DNA of 64,000 nucleotides from Lentibacter algarum (GCF_040580765.1 NZ_CP158687.1:434001-498000), one strand, 5' to 3'; positions 41,530 through 50,832 are shown, numbered from the stretch's first letter. Notes: generated from the sequence alone by a model not told the origin. Program-made: numbers and translations.

Positions 41530-43252
41530 ATGAAAGATAGGCTTGAGCTGGCTGGCATCGGGGCGATAGCAGGGCTGTGTCTCTGGTCTTTGTTTGAGCT
41601 TCTACCCGATTTTGTCGAAGAGGGCTTTTTGCTCTTGGCGCTTACGGTGGGTGCGAGCGTATTTTTCTCTGTTCTGATGGCTCTGGTCGGACCTGAGCGG
41701 CCTTTGCGGGCAGTCTTGCCTTCGCTGGCTTTGGGGGGGCTGACGGGCTTGCTTGCGCTCTGGTCCGGGCTTCGCTTTCAAACTGTTGATGGGTTTTTTG
41801 ATGCGGGACACCCGCTTATGGCGCTGTTTGTGATTGCTCTTGTGGGGGCGCCGTTTGCGGCGGCGACGCTGGAAGACCGCGCGGGCTGGCGTGACTATGC
41901 GCGGCTTTTTGACAGCGCTTGGGGGATCTTTATCCGCTATGTTGCGGGTTGGCTTTTTGCGGGGCTGATCTTTGTGGTTCTTTTGCTGTCAGATGAGCTT
42001 TTGAAGCTGGTGGGCATTCGGATTATCGACGATCTGCTTGATATCGATTGGCTGCGCTACACGCTGGTGGGCGCGGTCTTTGGCCTTGGTGTGGCGACAG
42101 TGCATGAACTGCGCGAGTATGTTTCGCCTGTCTTGGTGCACAGGCTTCTGCGGATGCTTTTGCCCTTGGTTCTGGTTGTCGTGATCGTCTTTATCGGGGC
42201 GCTCCCGTTCCGCGGGCTGTCTGATTTGTTTGGCAAGCTCTCCACTGCGGGTGTCTTGATGGCTGTGGCTTTTGCTGGGGTCACGTTGATTACGGCGACC
42301 ATTGATCGCGATGATGAAAACGCGTCGGACCTGAAGCTTATGACATTCTCTGCGCGGATTATGGCGTTGCTTATTCCTGTGCTTGTCGGGCTTGCGATCT
42401 ACGCGGTTTGGATCAGGATTGCCGCTTATGGCTGGACGCCACAGCGGGGCATGGCGGCTTATACGGCTGTTTTCCTGATCGGGTATATGGGCTGGTATCT
42501 TTGGTCTGTTCTCAGCGGCGCTCGGGGCTGGCAGGGGCGGCTGCGACAGAGCAATCTGTATATGGCGCTTGTGGTCTGGGGCGGGGCTGTCTTGTGGCTG
42601 ACGCCGCTGGCGCATGTTGAGGCGCTCTCTGTGCGCAGCCAAGTGGCGCGTTTTGAAGCGGGCACAGTCAAGGCCGCGGAGCTGCCACTTTACGAGATGG
42701 CGCATGACTGGGGCCGAGTGGGCGAGGCGGGGCTTTCAAAGATTGAAGCCATGGCAGATGCGCCTCTGAAAGAGCGGATTGTGGCTGCGCGGGGGGGCCA
42801 GGTCTGTTTGGCAGTTCAAGACTATTGCCCGAGCCGAAAATGATACAGCATTGCGAGCAGAGCTGGCCAATCGGATCCAGATTTTGCCTGAGGGAGCGGG
42901 GCGTACCTCTGTTTTTGAGGCAATGGAACGCGGGACCCTCAAGGCGCTGGAGCGGCACTGTCCAGAAGGCACCCAGCCGAGCTGTGCGATCGTGATGCTG
43001 GGAGCGGGGGCTGATGCAGTCTTTAGCGGTGAAGCCGTGCTTGTGGCTCAAGAGCAACCGATGGTTTGGACACTTGGGCTGCAATCGGGCAAGTACTATT
43101 TGCGGGCGGCTGTGGCCTATGACAGGGCTGGGCAGGAGCGCGCAGTGCCTGAAAATTTGTTTGAGAAGGTTACCGCGGGCGCGTTTGAGCTTAAGCCACA
43201 AATCCGCAACGTCTTAAGTGTCGGTGAGCTGTCTATTATTCCTTACAATTAG
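41530..43252 (+). pseudogene. DUF4153 family membrane protein gene, interrupted by a frameshift
   Basis: Reading frame 41530-42843 encodes a polytopic membrane protein (some ten helices; YVAGWLFAGLIFVVLLLSDE, HVEALSVRSQVARFEAG), then runs out of sense just after VAARG. The next frame, open until 43252, resumes with ARSVWQFKTIARAENDTALR and continues to a natural end (VGELSIIPYN). The break falls at seven consecutive G at 42791-42797; six G would restore one protein of about 573 residues, the usual DUF4153 size in this group. A sequencing error, a real inactivating mutation or slippage are all possible. Function of DUF4153 is unknown. Confidence 0.85.
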
Positions 43253-43314
43253 CACCATTGAGGTGGTGTTAACCTGTGCTGTGCATTCTGCCCCAAAGAA
43301 GGGATTTGAGGCAG

Positions 43315-43902
43315 ATGCATGGGCTGATCAACCGAACGATACAGGGCTTTGTCAGTGACACGCGTGGCGAGACGCTTTGGCGTGAAGTGGCGGAGCGAGC
43401 CGAGCTAGGCTTTGTCGAGTTTGAAGCGATGCTGAGTTATGATGCTGAGGTGACTGAGCGTGTTTTGCGTGTCGTGTGTGCCCAGCTAAATCTACCGCTT
43501 GAGGCGCTGCTGGAAGATATCGGAACCTATCTTGTCAGCCATGAAAACACGGAAGCCGTGCGGCGGCTTTTGCGGTTTGGCGGGGTCGATTTTGTAGAAT
43601 TTTTGCACTCTCTTGAAGACTTGCCCGATCGCGCGCGGCTGGCTGTGGATGATTTGCGCTTACCTCAGCTTGAACTCTGTGAGCATGCAATGGATCACTT
43701 TAGTCTGACGGTGACGTCGCAGCCTGTCGGCTTTGGGGCCGTCATGCTCGGCGTCCTTCGGGCGATGGCCGATGACTATGGTGCGCTTGTGATTTTGGAG
43801 TATTTCCCTGCGACTCAGGGCAGTGAGAGGATTGAGATCCAGCTGATTGAGGCAGCTTTTGCGGCGGGGCGCGGCTTTGAGCTTGGGGCGCGCGCAGTAT
43901 GA
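43315..43902 (+). CDS. H-NOX (heme NO-binding) domain protein with degenerate heme pocket
   Basis: 195 residues with the H-NOX/HNOB layout: MHGLINRTIQGFVSDTRGE (1-19), LWREVAERA, and the C-terminal helix GFGAVMLGVLRAMADDYG (139-156). H-NOX proteins normally bind heme through a proximal His in a (D/N)(I/V)H segment and a YxSxR motif. Here the first segment is FLHSLEDLPDRARLA (96-110) with Pro104 in place of His, and the second is VTSQP (133-137) with Val and Pro replacing Tyr and Arg. It probably does not bind heme in the usual way. The ATGA overlap with the GGDEF gene fixes a two-gene signalling unit. Confidence 0.85.
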   Translation: MHGLINRTIQGFVSDTRGETLWREVAERAELGFVEFEAMLSYDAEVTERVLRVVCAQLNLPLEALLEDIGTYLVSHENTEAVRRLLRFGGVDFVEFLHSLEDLPDRARLAVDDLRLPQLELCEHAMDHFSLTVTSQPVGFGAVMLGVLRAMADDYGALVILEYFPATQGSERIEIQLIEAAFAAGRGFELGARAV

Positions 43903-45017
43903 GCGAAATGCAGCGGATCGGAGCAGAGACGCAGAATATAGGCGATGTACAGGCTTTGATGGATGCGTTTTGTCCGATGCATGTGATTTTGGACGCATCG
44001 GGGCACATTGTGCATGTTGGAGCGACTTTGCAGAAGCTGCGCGCGAGCCTGCCCCTGGAGGGCCGACGTTTTTTGGACGTGTTTGAGCTGCGCAGACCGC
44101 AATCTGTGAATACGATGGACGAGCTTTTGAACAGCGCTGGTTTGAAGCTACATTTGCGCTTGCGTGGGGAGCCTGAAACCGCGTTGAAGGGAGCCTTGGC
44201 GCCACTTGCTGATGGGCGCGGGGCCGTGTTGAACCTTGGGTTCGGGATTTCACTGTTGGATGCGGTCCGTGACTATGCGCTGGTGAGCAGTGATTTTGCG
44301 GCGACAGATCTGGCCATTGAAATGCTGTATCTTGTGGAAGCCAAATCAGCGGCCATGGAGGCGTCTCGAAAGCTGAATCTGCGACTGCAAGGCGCAATGA
44401 TTGCAGCGGAAGAGCAGGCCTTTACCGATACGTTGACGGGGCTGAAGAACCGCCGCGCTATGGACCATGTGTTGGCGCGGCTGATTGAGGCGGGGCGCGA
44501 ATTTGCCCTGATGCATATTGATCTGGATTTCTTCAAAGCGGTGAATGACACGCTTGGCCATGCGGCGGGCGACCATGTCTTGCAGAACGTGGCGCGTATC
44601 ATGGTGGAAGAGACCCGCAGCGACGATACGGTTGCACGTGTTGGTGGCGACGAGTTTGTGATCTTGTTTGATGGTTTGACAGATCGTGAGACGCTCGTTC
44701 GGGTGGCCGAGCGGATCATCAGAAAGCTCGAAGTTCCTATGCCTTTTGGGGCGCATATGTGTCATGTCTCGGCCAGCTGTGGAACCGTGCTTTCCGTGAG
44801 CTATGATGCGCCGGATGCTGTGCAGATGTTGGCGGATGCAGACCTTGCGCTATACGCTTCAAAACATGCGGGTCGCGCGCAGCATTCGTTCTTTCGGCTT
44901 GAGATGCGCGATGCGGGCCTGAGCCCTGAGATCAGTGGGGTGATCCCAGCGGCGGTCGCGCCGCGCAAGGGCACAGCTGGGGAAGCCGAAAACAGACGTA
45001 AAGACCGCCCCATTTGA
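43899..45017 (+). CDS. HNOBA-GGDEF diguanylate cyclase
   Basis: 372 residues. The first 120 form a PAS-like HNOBA (H-NOX-associated) sensor: FCPMHVILDASGHIVHVG, FLDVFELRRPQSV and ALAPLADGRGAVLNLGFGIS. A helical linker (about 125-175) leads to a GGDEF domain with TDTLTGLKNRRAMD (about 176-189), HIDLDFFKAVND (about 206) and the intact active site RVGGDEFV (247-254). RSDD at 240-243 is a product-inhibition RxxD site. It should make c-di-GMP. It overlaps the degenerate H-NOX gene by 4 bp, which implies that protein controls it. Confidence 0.9.
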   Translation: MSEMQRIGAETQNIGDVQALMDAFCPMHVILDASGHIVHVGATLQKLRASLPLEGRRFLDVFELRRPQSVNTMDELLNSAGLKLHLRLRGEPETALKGALAPLADGRGAVLNLGFGISLLDAVRDYALVSSDFAATDLAIEMLYLVEAKSAAMEASRKLNLRLQGAMIAAEEQAFTDTLTGLKNRRAMDHVLARLIEAGREFALMHIDLDFFKAVNDTLGHAAGDHVLQNVARIMVEETRSDDTVARVGGDEFVILFDGLTDRETLVRVAERIIRKLEVPMPFGAHMCHVSASCGTVLSVSYDAPDAVQMLADADLALYASKHAGRAQHSFFRLEMRDAGLSPEISGVIPAAVAPRKGTAGEAENRRKDRPI

Positions 45018-45024
45018 GGCCTGC

Positions 45025-46299
45025 TTAAGAGGGCGCAAGCTGCGTCAAAACTTCGTCGAGCGTGTCAAACAGCATCTCGGCGTGCTCTTGGGCAAATGGC
45101 ATGGGTGGACGGATCTTCAGGGTGTTCTTTGCGCGCCCTAAGCTGGACATGAGGAAGCCACGTTGCCGCATCGTGTTGAACACTTTGGTCGTGAGGGCCG
45201 TGGCGGGCTCTTTTGTACTTCGGTCTGTGACCAGCTCGGCTCCAAAGAGCATGCCTTCGCCACGAATGTCGCCGATGGCTTCATGTTTTTGATGGAGCGC
45301 GCTGAGCCTTTCTTGCGCGTAAGCACCGACGCGCGCGGCGTGGTCGGGGAGGGCTTTCTCCTCCAGCTCGTCCAGCACTGCGAGCGCGGCGGCGCAGGAG
45401 ACGGGATTGCCACCGAATGTATTGAAATAGCGAAACGCCTCGCGAAAGCGCGCCATGATTTCGGGGCGCGTGACAACGCCGCCAACGGGGTGACCATTGG
45501 CCATGGGTTTGCCGAGTGTGACGATATCGGGGGTGATCCCCTGACGTTCAAAGCCCCAGAAATGCGAGCCGATCCGCCCGAAACCGGGCTGGACCTCATC
45601 GGCAATGAGCAGACCACCCGCTGCGCGCACGATCCGCGCAGCTTCATCGAGCCAGCCCTTGGGCAGGTCTGGGAACCCCTCGTTGACGAAATAGGGGCAA
45701 ATGACGAGCGCGGCAAAGCCATGGCCCGAGGCGTTCAGATCGTCGATGGCCGTTTGGAGGCTGGCGGCGAAAGCGGCGCCATCGGGGTCGGGACTGCGGT
45801 AGCTGTCGGGGGCGGGAATATGTCGGATGTAGCCGCCAAGACCGAAGCCAACTTCGGGGATATTGCTGCGGGACAGCTGGCTCACCAGCGCTGTGTTACC
45901 GTGGTAGGTGGCGTCTGTCGCGATGATGCCGCGTTTGCCTGTCATGCCTTCGGCCATGCGCATGGCTACGTCATTGGCCTCCGAGCCTGTGCAAGTGAGC
46001 AGGAGGGTCGAAAGGCTCTCGGGCATTTTGGCAGTGAGGCGCTCGGCGTAGTCGAGGATACCGTCGTGCAAGTAACGCGTGTGAGTGTTGAGTGTGGCGG
46101 CTTGTTTGCAGATCGCATCGACAACACGAGGGTTGCAATGGCCGACGTGTGGGACGTTGTTGTAGCAGTCTAGATAGCGTTTGCCGTCTGCATCCCAAAG
46201 CCAGACGTCTTCACCGCGGACGATATGCACGGGCTCTTCGTAAAACAGCGACACATTGGGGCCCAAGAGGGCGCGGCGTCGGGCGAGCATATCGGCCAT
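45025..46299 (-). CDS. Class III PLP aminotransferase family protein
   Basis: 424-residue fold type I PLP enzyme. GSEANDVAMRMA (about 105-116) and YHGNTALVSQLS lie in the cofactor-binding half; IADEVQPGFGRIG (about 230-242) holds the PLP-pyridine Asp; TLGKPMANGHPVGGV (about 264-278) holds the Schiff-base Lys. The GGNPVSCAAALAVLDELE block is typical of AGXT2/AGXT2L-like members, including ethanolamine-phosphate lyases. The exact substrate is open. Upstream lies a 12-bp palindrome that may be its operator. The gene converges on the GGDEF gene. Confidence 0.9.
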   Translation of the reverse strand: MADMLARRRALLGPNVSLFYEEPVHIVRGEDVWLWDADGKRYLDCYNNVPHVGHCNPRVVDAICKQAATLNTHTRYLHDGILDYAERLTAKMPESLSTLLLTCTGSEANDVAMRMAEGMTGKRGIIATDATYHGNTALVSQLSRSNIPEVGFGLGGYIRHIPAPDSYRSPDPDGAAFAASLQTAIDDLNASGHGFAALVICPYFVNEGFPDLPKGWLDEAARIVRAAGGLLIADEVQPGFGRIGSHFWGFERQGITPDIVTLGKPMANGHPVGGVVTRPEIMARFREAFRYFNTFGGNPVSCAAALAVLDELEEKALPDHAARVGAYAQERLSALHQKHEAIGDIRGEGMLFGAELVTDRSTKEPATALTTKVFNTMRQRGFLMSSLGRAKNTLKIRPPMPFAQEHAEMLFDTLDEVLTQLAPS

Positions 46300-46334
46300 A
46301 GGGGTCTCCTTTGGGGCAATGATATTGCAGGAAG

Positions 46335-46346
46335 TTCACATGTGAA
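46335..46346. promoter_or_regulatory. Perfect 12-bp palindrome TTCACATGTGAA
   Basis: TTCACATGTGAA lies 36 bp upstream of the aminotransferase start and about 100 bp before the membrane-protein gene on the other strand. Its position and symmetry suit a dimeric repressor or activator of the aminotransferase gene; the regulator is not identified. Confidence 0.5.
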
Positions 46347-46449
46347 AGACATATGATGCACAGTTTCCGCGAGTTTGACATATTTTGGCCGTTTTGGGGC
46401 CTGTATCGCAGGGTAGGACACTCTCTGTAAAATAAGTGGAAACACGGGC

Positions 46450-47247
46450 ATGACACTTGGGAAACACCAAGATGAGGCGATCAGTGCCCCCGATTCCGCA
46501 AAGGATGATGATACGCTCGACATTGTGCGGCTCCTGATTGAGACGGAGACGCGCCATGCAAAAGCGCATCCAGCGCGGCGCGGTGAGGCACATGGCGAAG
46601 GGCGTGACGACGCGGGTGCAAGCTCGGCGGCGGCTCGTATTGCGCCGCGTCGTGTGACGTTGCGCGGCCAGCCCAAAGATGTGAGGGGGCGCCCCGTGGA
46701 GGCCTCTGATGAGGCTCTCTATCGCGCTGAAGATTTGCGGCCAAGCCGATTTGGCCTGAAGTGGCCGCGCTTGAGCGCGCTCAAGCGGATCGGCGGCATG
46801 AGGGCACGGTCGCGGCAGCACGCGGGCACATCAAAAATCGAAAAGGACCAGATTTTGCGCTATTTGAAACTGATGGGGCTGACGGCTCTGGCCCTTGTGA
46901 TCTTGCTCAAGCCTTGGCTCATTCCTTTGGTGCTGTTCATGCTGGTCTGGCTGGCCTTGATTGTGTTTTTGCTGCTTGGGTCGGCACGGATCAGCGAACT
47001 GTCGGAGGGGGCTTGGATTTGGTATCAAAGCAAGCGCCCTGATCGTGCTCAGAAAATTATCGAGCGCTTACAGCGTGCAGCGGACCGTGTGGATGGTCTT
47101 TTGGCGCGGCTGCCTGAGCGCTTTAGTGATGGCATTTACACGCCAGATCTGGGCCGTTCGGAGCGGGATATGGCCCTTGAAAACGTGGAGTTGCCACAAG
47201 ATGATCCGTTTGAGCGCCTTGCTTTGCGGCGCTCTCCCGCCGAATAG
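46450..47247 (+). CDS. Conserved membrane protein upstream of secE
   Basis: 265 residues. The first 135 are charged and probably disordered (many Ala/Arg/Glu, ARIAPRRVTLRGQPKDVRGR), then come two closely spaced membrane helices (about 138-156 and 157-178, LMGLTALALVILLKPWLIP and VLFMLVWLALIVFLLLG), then a basic helical tail (SKRPDRAQKIIERLQRAADR) ending in an acidic stretch. No known domain. It precedes secE by 73 bp on the same strand, so it may share its transcript. It is conserved in type with roseobacter proteins at this site. Confidence 0.75.
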   Translation: MTLGKHQDEAISAPDSAKDDDTLDIVRLLIETETRHAKAHPARRGEAHGEGRDDAGASSAAARIAPRRVTLRGQPKDVRGRPVEASDEALYRAEDLRPSRFGLKWPRLSALKRIGGMRARSRQHAGTSKIEKDQILRYLKLMGLTALALVILLKPWLIPLVLFMLVWLALIVFLLLGSARISELSEGAWIWYQSKRPDRAQKIIERLQRAADRVDGLLARLPERFSDGIYTPDLGRSERDMALENVELPQDDPFERLALRRSPAE

Positions 47248-47320
47248 GCGCAAATGTGCCTTGAATTTAGGGGGGCTTATGCGTAAGTGACCCCAAAGCA
47301 GTTAGAAAGACGATACGCCA

Positions 47321-47518
47321 ATGGCCCGCACCAACCCGCTTCAGTTTATCCAGCAAACGCGCGCAGAAGTTTCAAAAATTGTATGGCCGACGCGCCGTGA
47401 AGTCATGCTGACGACTGTTATGGTCTTTATCATGGCGACGCTGACAGCGATCTTTTTTGCACTTGTGGATGTTTTGATCCGCAACGGCTTGCAGACTATT
47501 CTCAACGTCTTCGGCTAA
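47321..47518 (+). CDS. secE: Preprotein translocase subunit SecE
   Basis: 65-residue single-helix subunit of the SecYEG channel. FIQQTRAEVSKIVWPTRREV (about 8-27) is the amphipathic region with the invariant WPxR, followed by the transmembrane helix (VMVFIMATLTAIFFALVDVL, about 33-52). Alphaproteobacterial SecE is this short. It is followed by a terminator-like hairpin and then nusG, as in most bacteria. Confidence 0.96.
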   Translation: MARTNPLQFIQQTRAEVSKIVWPTRREVMLTTVMVFIMATLTAIFFALVDVLIRNGLQTILNVFG

Positions 47519-47539
47519 AACTGTCGGTAAAAGACATGT

Positions 47540-47574
47540 AGCGGCCTCGCAATTTGCGGGGCTGTTTTGTTTTG
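47540..47574 (+). terminator. Terminator after secE
   Basis: CCTCGC-AATTT-GCGGGG, with flanking AGC/GCT pairs, followed by GTTTTGTTTT about 25 bp after the secE stop. It separates secE from nusG, at least partly. Confidence 0.7.
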
Positions 47575-47726
47575 GGCTTGAGGGCTTGAAACCGAGGGCT
47601 ATGCGATGTAACTCCCCATCAAATCCCGACATGGTGAGCGACGATTCGAGTTGCTCGCCGATTTTTGCTGTCGGGAGATCGGAATAAGGCCTGCGCAGGT
47701 GGGCACAGTAAGGAACGGGCACAGCA

Positions 47727-48260
47727 ATGGCGAAACGTTGGTATTCGGTAAGTGTTCTCTCGAACTTCGAGAAGAAGATTGCGGAACAAATCAGGCAGCA
47801 GGCTGAAGAGCAGGGGCTGGAGGATGCCATTGACGAAGTGCTTGTGCCGACTGAAGAAGTGATTGAAATCCGCCGTGGTAAAAAAGTGACCGCAGAGCGC
47901 CGCTTTATGCCTGGCTATGTGCTTGTGCATATGGAAATGAGCGACCGTAGCTATCACCTGATCAATTCGATCAACCGCGTCACTGGCTTCTTGGGCCCGC
48001 AAGGCCGCCCGATGCCGATGCGTGATGCTGAAGTGAACCAGATCCTGAACCGCGTTCAGGAAGGCGAAGATGCACCGAAGCTGATGATCAGCTTTGATGT
48101 GGGTGAGAAGGTCAAGGTCAACGAAGGGCCGTTTGAAGACTTTGACGGCATGGTGGAAGAAGTCGACGACGACAACCAGCGCCTGAAAGTCACTGTGTCT
48201 ATCTTCGGGCGTGAGACGCCTGTGGAACTCGAATTTACGCAGGTTACCAAGCAAGGGTAA
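47727..48260 (+). CDS. nusG: Transcription termination/antitermination protein NusG
   Basis: 177-residue NusG. The NGN domain opens with KRWYSVSVLSNFEKKIAEQI (about 3-22), with RFMPGYVLVHMEMSDRSYHL in the middle and RVTGFLGPQGRPMPM; the KOW domain begins FDVGEKVKVNEGPFEDFDG (about 128-146). It binds RNA polymerase and links it to Rho and ribosomes. It heads the ribosomal-protein/rpoBC block, with the rplK leader directly after. Confidence 0.97.
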   Translation: MAKRWYSVSVLSNFEKKIAEQIRQQAEEQGLEDAIDEVLVPTEEVIEIRRGKKVTAERRFMPGYVLVHMEMSDRSYHLINSINRVTGFLGPQGRPMPMRDAEVNQILNRVQEGEDAPKLMISFDVGEKVKVNEGPFEDFDGMVEEVDDDNQRLKVTVSIFGRETPVELEFTQVTKQG

Positions 48261-48391
48261 CGGCGAATAGATCGTCGGGGTAACCCGATGTATGAGCGTG
48301 GGAGGCGAGGCGGCCGCGGCTGTCAGACCGAACCACACAACAAGTAGCCCTGAGGAACGCGTTCCGAGGGGGTTGGAAAAGGAGAAGGCCA
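48261..48391 (+). promoter_or_regulatory. nusG-rplK intergenic leader
   Basis: 131 bp without a gene. CCCTGAGGAACG folds on CGTTCCGAGGG (48348-48370) into a stem with tandem G-A mismatches just before the AAGGAGAAGG ribosome-binding site of rplK. Such a hairpin could carry L1-mediated feedback control of rplKA; inferred from position. Confidence 0.45.
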
Positions 48392-48817
48392 ATGGCCAAG
48401 AAGCTCGCAGGCAAGATGAAGCTGCAAGTGCCCGCAGGACAAGCAAACCCGAGCCCACCCGTTGGGCCGGCGCTGGGTCAGCGCGGCATCAATATCATGG
48501 AATTCTGTAAAGCGTTTAACGCGAAAACACAGGATATGGAGCCAGGTGCGCCTTGCCCGACCGTGATCACATACTACCAAGACAAGTCCTTCACGATGGA
48601 CATCAAGACGCCTCCAGCGTCTTACTACCTGCGCAAAGCAGCTGGCCTTAAGTCAGGTGCGAAGCTTCCAGGCCGTGAGACTGTTGGCTCGGTCTCTGCA
48701 AAGCAGCTGCGTGAAATCGCAGAAGCCAAGTGGAAAGACCTGAACGCAAACGACGTCGAAGCCGCGATGAAAATCATCATGGGCTCTGCACGTTCTATGG
48801 GCATCGAGGTGAAGTAA
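48392..48817 (+). CDS. rplK: 50S ribosomal protein L11
   Basis: 141 residues, full length. [20 protein letters not shown] (about 14-33) is the proline-rich thiostrepton-site loop; the C-terminal rRNA-binding domain ends [17 protein letters not shown]. It forms part of the GTPase-associated centre. rplA starts 1 bp after the stop, so the two are coupled. A strong AAGGAGAAGG site precedes the ATG. Confidence 0.98.
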   Translation: MAKKLAGKMKLQVPAGQANPSPPVGPALGQRGINIMEFCKAFNAKTQDMEPGAPCPTVITYYQDKSFTMDIKTPPASYYLRKAAGLKSGAKLPGRETVGSVSAKQLREIAEAKWKDLNANDVEAAMKIIMGSARSMGIEVK

Positions 48818-48818
48818 G

Positions 48819-49517
48819 ATGGCTAAACTTGGAAAACGGACAACTGCTGCACGGGAAGCCTTTGTTGGCAAAGAAAACCTGACAGTGGAAGAAGCGGTAA
48901 GCCTGATCAAGGCAAACGCAAACGCCAAATTCGACGAAACGCTCGAGATCGCTCTGAACCTCGGTGTTGATCCTCGTCACGCGGACCAAATGGTTCGTGG
49001 TGTTGTGGGTCTTCCTAACGGCACAGGCAAAGACGTTCGTGTTGCTGTTTTTGCGCGCGGCCCGAAGGCTGACGAAGCAAAAGCCGCTGGTGCGGATATT
49101 GTTGGTGCGGAGGATCTCATGGAGATCGTTCAAGGCGGCAAAATCGAATTTGACCGTTGCATTGCAACACCTGACATGATGCCAGTCGTTGGCCGTTTGG
49201 GTAAAGTTCTTGGTCCACGCAACCTGATGCCAAACCCAAAAGTGGGTACGGTTACTATGGATGTTGCTGAAGCTGTAAAAGCGGCCAAAGGCGGCGAAGT
49301 GCAGTTCAAAGTCGAAAAAGCCGGTGTTGTACACGCGGGTATCGGCAAGATCTCTTTTGACGATGCCAAGCTTGCTGAAAACATTCGTGCCTTTGTTGGC
49401 GCGGTTGCAAAAGCAAAGCCAGCGGGTTCAAAAGGCTCGTACATGAAGAAAGTCTCACTGAGCTCAACAATGGGCCCAGGCGTGAGCGTCGACGTGGACA
49501 GCGCAATCAGCAAATAA
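48819..49517 (+). CDS. rplA: 50S ribosomal protein L1
   Basis: 232 residues, full length, with [15 protein letters not shown] at the start, [18 protein letters not shown] (about 66-83) and [20 protein letters not shown] (about 122-141), the L1 signature. It forms the L1 stalk and is also the usual translational repressor of rplKA. It ends the rplKA unit and is followed by a strong terminator. Confidence 0.98.
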   Translation: MAKLGKRTTAAREAFVGKENLTVEEAVSLIKANANAKFDETLEIALNLGVDPRHADQMVRGVVGLPNGTGKDVRVAVFARGPKADEAKAAGADIVGAEDLMEIVQGGKIEFDRCIATPDMMPVVGRLGKVLGPRNLMPNPKVGTVTMDVAEAVKAAKGGEVQFKVEKAGVVHAGIGKISFDDAKLAENIRAFVGAVAKAKPAGSKGSYMKKVSLSSTMGPGVSVDVDSAISK

Positions 49518-49540
49518 GCTGAGCGTTAAAGACATTTGGA

Positions 49541-49570
49541 AAAGAGCGCCTTTCGGGGCGCTCTTTTTTT
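49541..49570 (+). terminator. Terminator after rplA
   Basis: AAGAGCGCC folds on GGGGCGCTCTT around a TTTC-type loop, ending in seven T. It lies about 24 bp after the rplA stop and separates rplKA from rplJL. Confidence 0.9.
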
Positions 49571-49606
49571 GTGTTGAGAGACGGTGTGAAAAAAGCCCGA
49601 CAGCGC

Positions 49607-49635
49607 TTGCACTCAGGGTTAATCAGGCTTAGGAA
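49607..49635 (+). promoter_or_regulatory. Candidate sigma-70 promoter for rplJL
   Basis: TTGCAC (49607-49612) and TAGGAA (49630-49635) are separated by 17 bp and lie between the rplA terminator and the long rplJ leader. They would drive rplJL and perhaps rpoBC. Assigned by pattern only. Confidence 0.4.
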
Positions 49636-49870
49636 CGGCCTCGTAGATCAGCGTGCGATTCGTCGTGCGCTGTTTTGCATTCGTCCAAGACGGTGGGTGA
49701 AAGGCGCTTTGGCTTTTCTTAATGTCCTGCCTGAGACGGGAAAAACCGAATTATTTGAGGTGAATTCCTCGGGTGGTTTTGGCATTGCCCCGTAATCGGA
49801 CATGAGTGCTGGCCCCACTTTGGGCTGGCGAACTGAGCCGGGGGGCAACCCCCAAAATTGGAGTGAAACT
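49636..49870 (+). promoter_or_regulatory. Long rplJ (L10) leader
   Basis: 235 bp without a credible gene between the promoter candidate and rplJ. Near its end is GGGGG-GCAA-CCCCC (49840-49853), a stem with a GNRA loop, preceded by CTGGCCCCACTTTGGGCTGG. The position matches the L10(L12)4 autoregulatory leader described in other bacteria; the details of binding are inferred. Confidence 0.5.
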
Positions 49871-50383
49871 GTGGATAGAGCCCAGAAAGAGAAAGTGGTC
49901 GAGGAACTCGGCCAGATCTTTGAAAGCTCTGGCGTTGTTGTGGTTGCACACTACGCTGGCCTTACAGTTGCTGAGATGCAGGATCTACGTGCTCGCGCAA
50001 GCGAAGCAGGTGGGGCCGTACGCGTCGCCAAGAACAGGCTCGCCAAAATTGCCCTAGAAGGAAAGTCCATCGAACAGATGGGTGACCTCCTGACAGGCAT
50101 GACCGTTCTGACCTATTCTGAGGACCCCGTGGCTGCGGCCAAGGTTGCCGAAGATTTCGCCAAGGGTAACGACAAGTTCGAAATCCTCGGCGGTGCGATG
50201 AGCGGTGATATTCTGGACCGTGCTGGTGTTACAGCTGTGTCGAAACTGCCTTCACGTGACGAGCTTCTTGCTACGATCGCGGGCATGATCGGCGCGCCTG
50301 CAAGCAACATCGCCGGTGCAATTGGCGCACCTGCTTCAAATATCGCTTCCATCCTTTCGACTATCGAAGAGAAGGCGGCGTAA
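49871..50383 (+). CDS. rplJ: 50S ribosomal protein L10
   Basis: 170 residues from the GTG at 49871 ([15 protein letters not shown]...), preceded by TTGGAGTGAAA; the frame is open 69 bp further, but that part belongs to the leader. It shows [18 protein letters not shown] (about 25-42) and [15 protein letters not shown]; the C-terminal helix repeats [20 protein letters not shown]. It anchors the L7/L12 stalk. rplL follows after 71 bp. Confidence 0.96.
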   Translation: MDRAQKEKVVEELGQIFESSGVVVVAHYAGLTVAEMQDLRARASEAGGAVRVAKNRLAKIALEGKSIEQMGDLLTGMTVLTYSEDPVAAAKVAEDFAKGNDKFEILGGAMSGDILDRAGVTAVSKLPSRDELLATIAGMIGAPASNIAGAIGAPASNIASILSTIEEKAA

Positions 50384-50454
50384 GCAACCTATCGGCTGGC
50401 GTGGGGCAAGACCTCATCGTTGGAACACAAATTTAGAAACGGAAAGCAAGTAAA

Positions 50455-50832
50455 ATGGCTGATCTGAAAAAACTCGCGGAAGAAATCGTCGCATTGACGC
50501 TTTTGGAAGCACAAGAACTGAAAACGATCCTTAAAGACGAATACGGCATCGAGCCTGCAGCCGGTGGCGCAGTCATGATGGCGGGCCCTGCCGATGCTGG
50601 CGGTGCAGCTGCTGAAGAGCAAACAGAATTCAACGTAATTCTGATCTCTGCAGGCGCTTCAAAGATCAACGTGATCAAAGAAGTTCGCGGCATCACAGGC
50701 CTCGGTCTGAAAGAAGCCAAAGACCTCGTCGAAGCTGGTGGCAAAGCCGTCAAAGAAGGCGTCGACAAAGCCGAAGCAGAAGACATCAAAGCCAAGCTCG
50801 AAGCAGCTGGCGCGGAAGTCGAACTCAAGTAA
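50455..50832 (+). CDS. rplL: 50S ribosomal protein L7/L12
   Basis: 125 residues. The N-terminal dimerisation domain ([20 protein letters not shown], about 6-25) is followed by an Ala-rich hinge ([20 protein letters not shown]) and the C-terminal domain [20 protein letters not shown] ... [16 protein letters not shown] (about 61-100), which binds translation factors. Length is typical. It is followed by the structured region before rpoB. Confidence 0.98.
   Translation: MADLKKLAEEIVALTLLEAQELKTILKDEYGIEPAAGGAVMMAGPADAGGAAAEEQTEFNVILISAGASKINVIKEVRGITGLGLKEAKDLVEAGGKAVKEGVDKAEAEDIKAKLEAAGAEVELK

Noticed and set aside
49802-49870. Earlier ATG for rplJ
   Set aside because: The added 23 residues do not occur in L10 proteins and fall in the structured leader; the GTG at 49871 has a ribosome-binding site and standard N-terminus.
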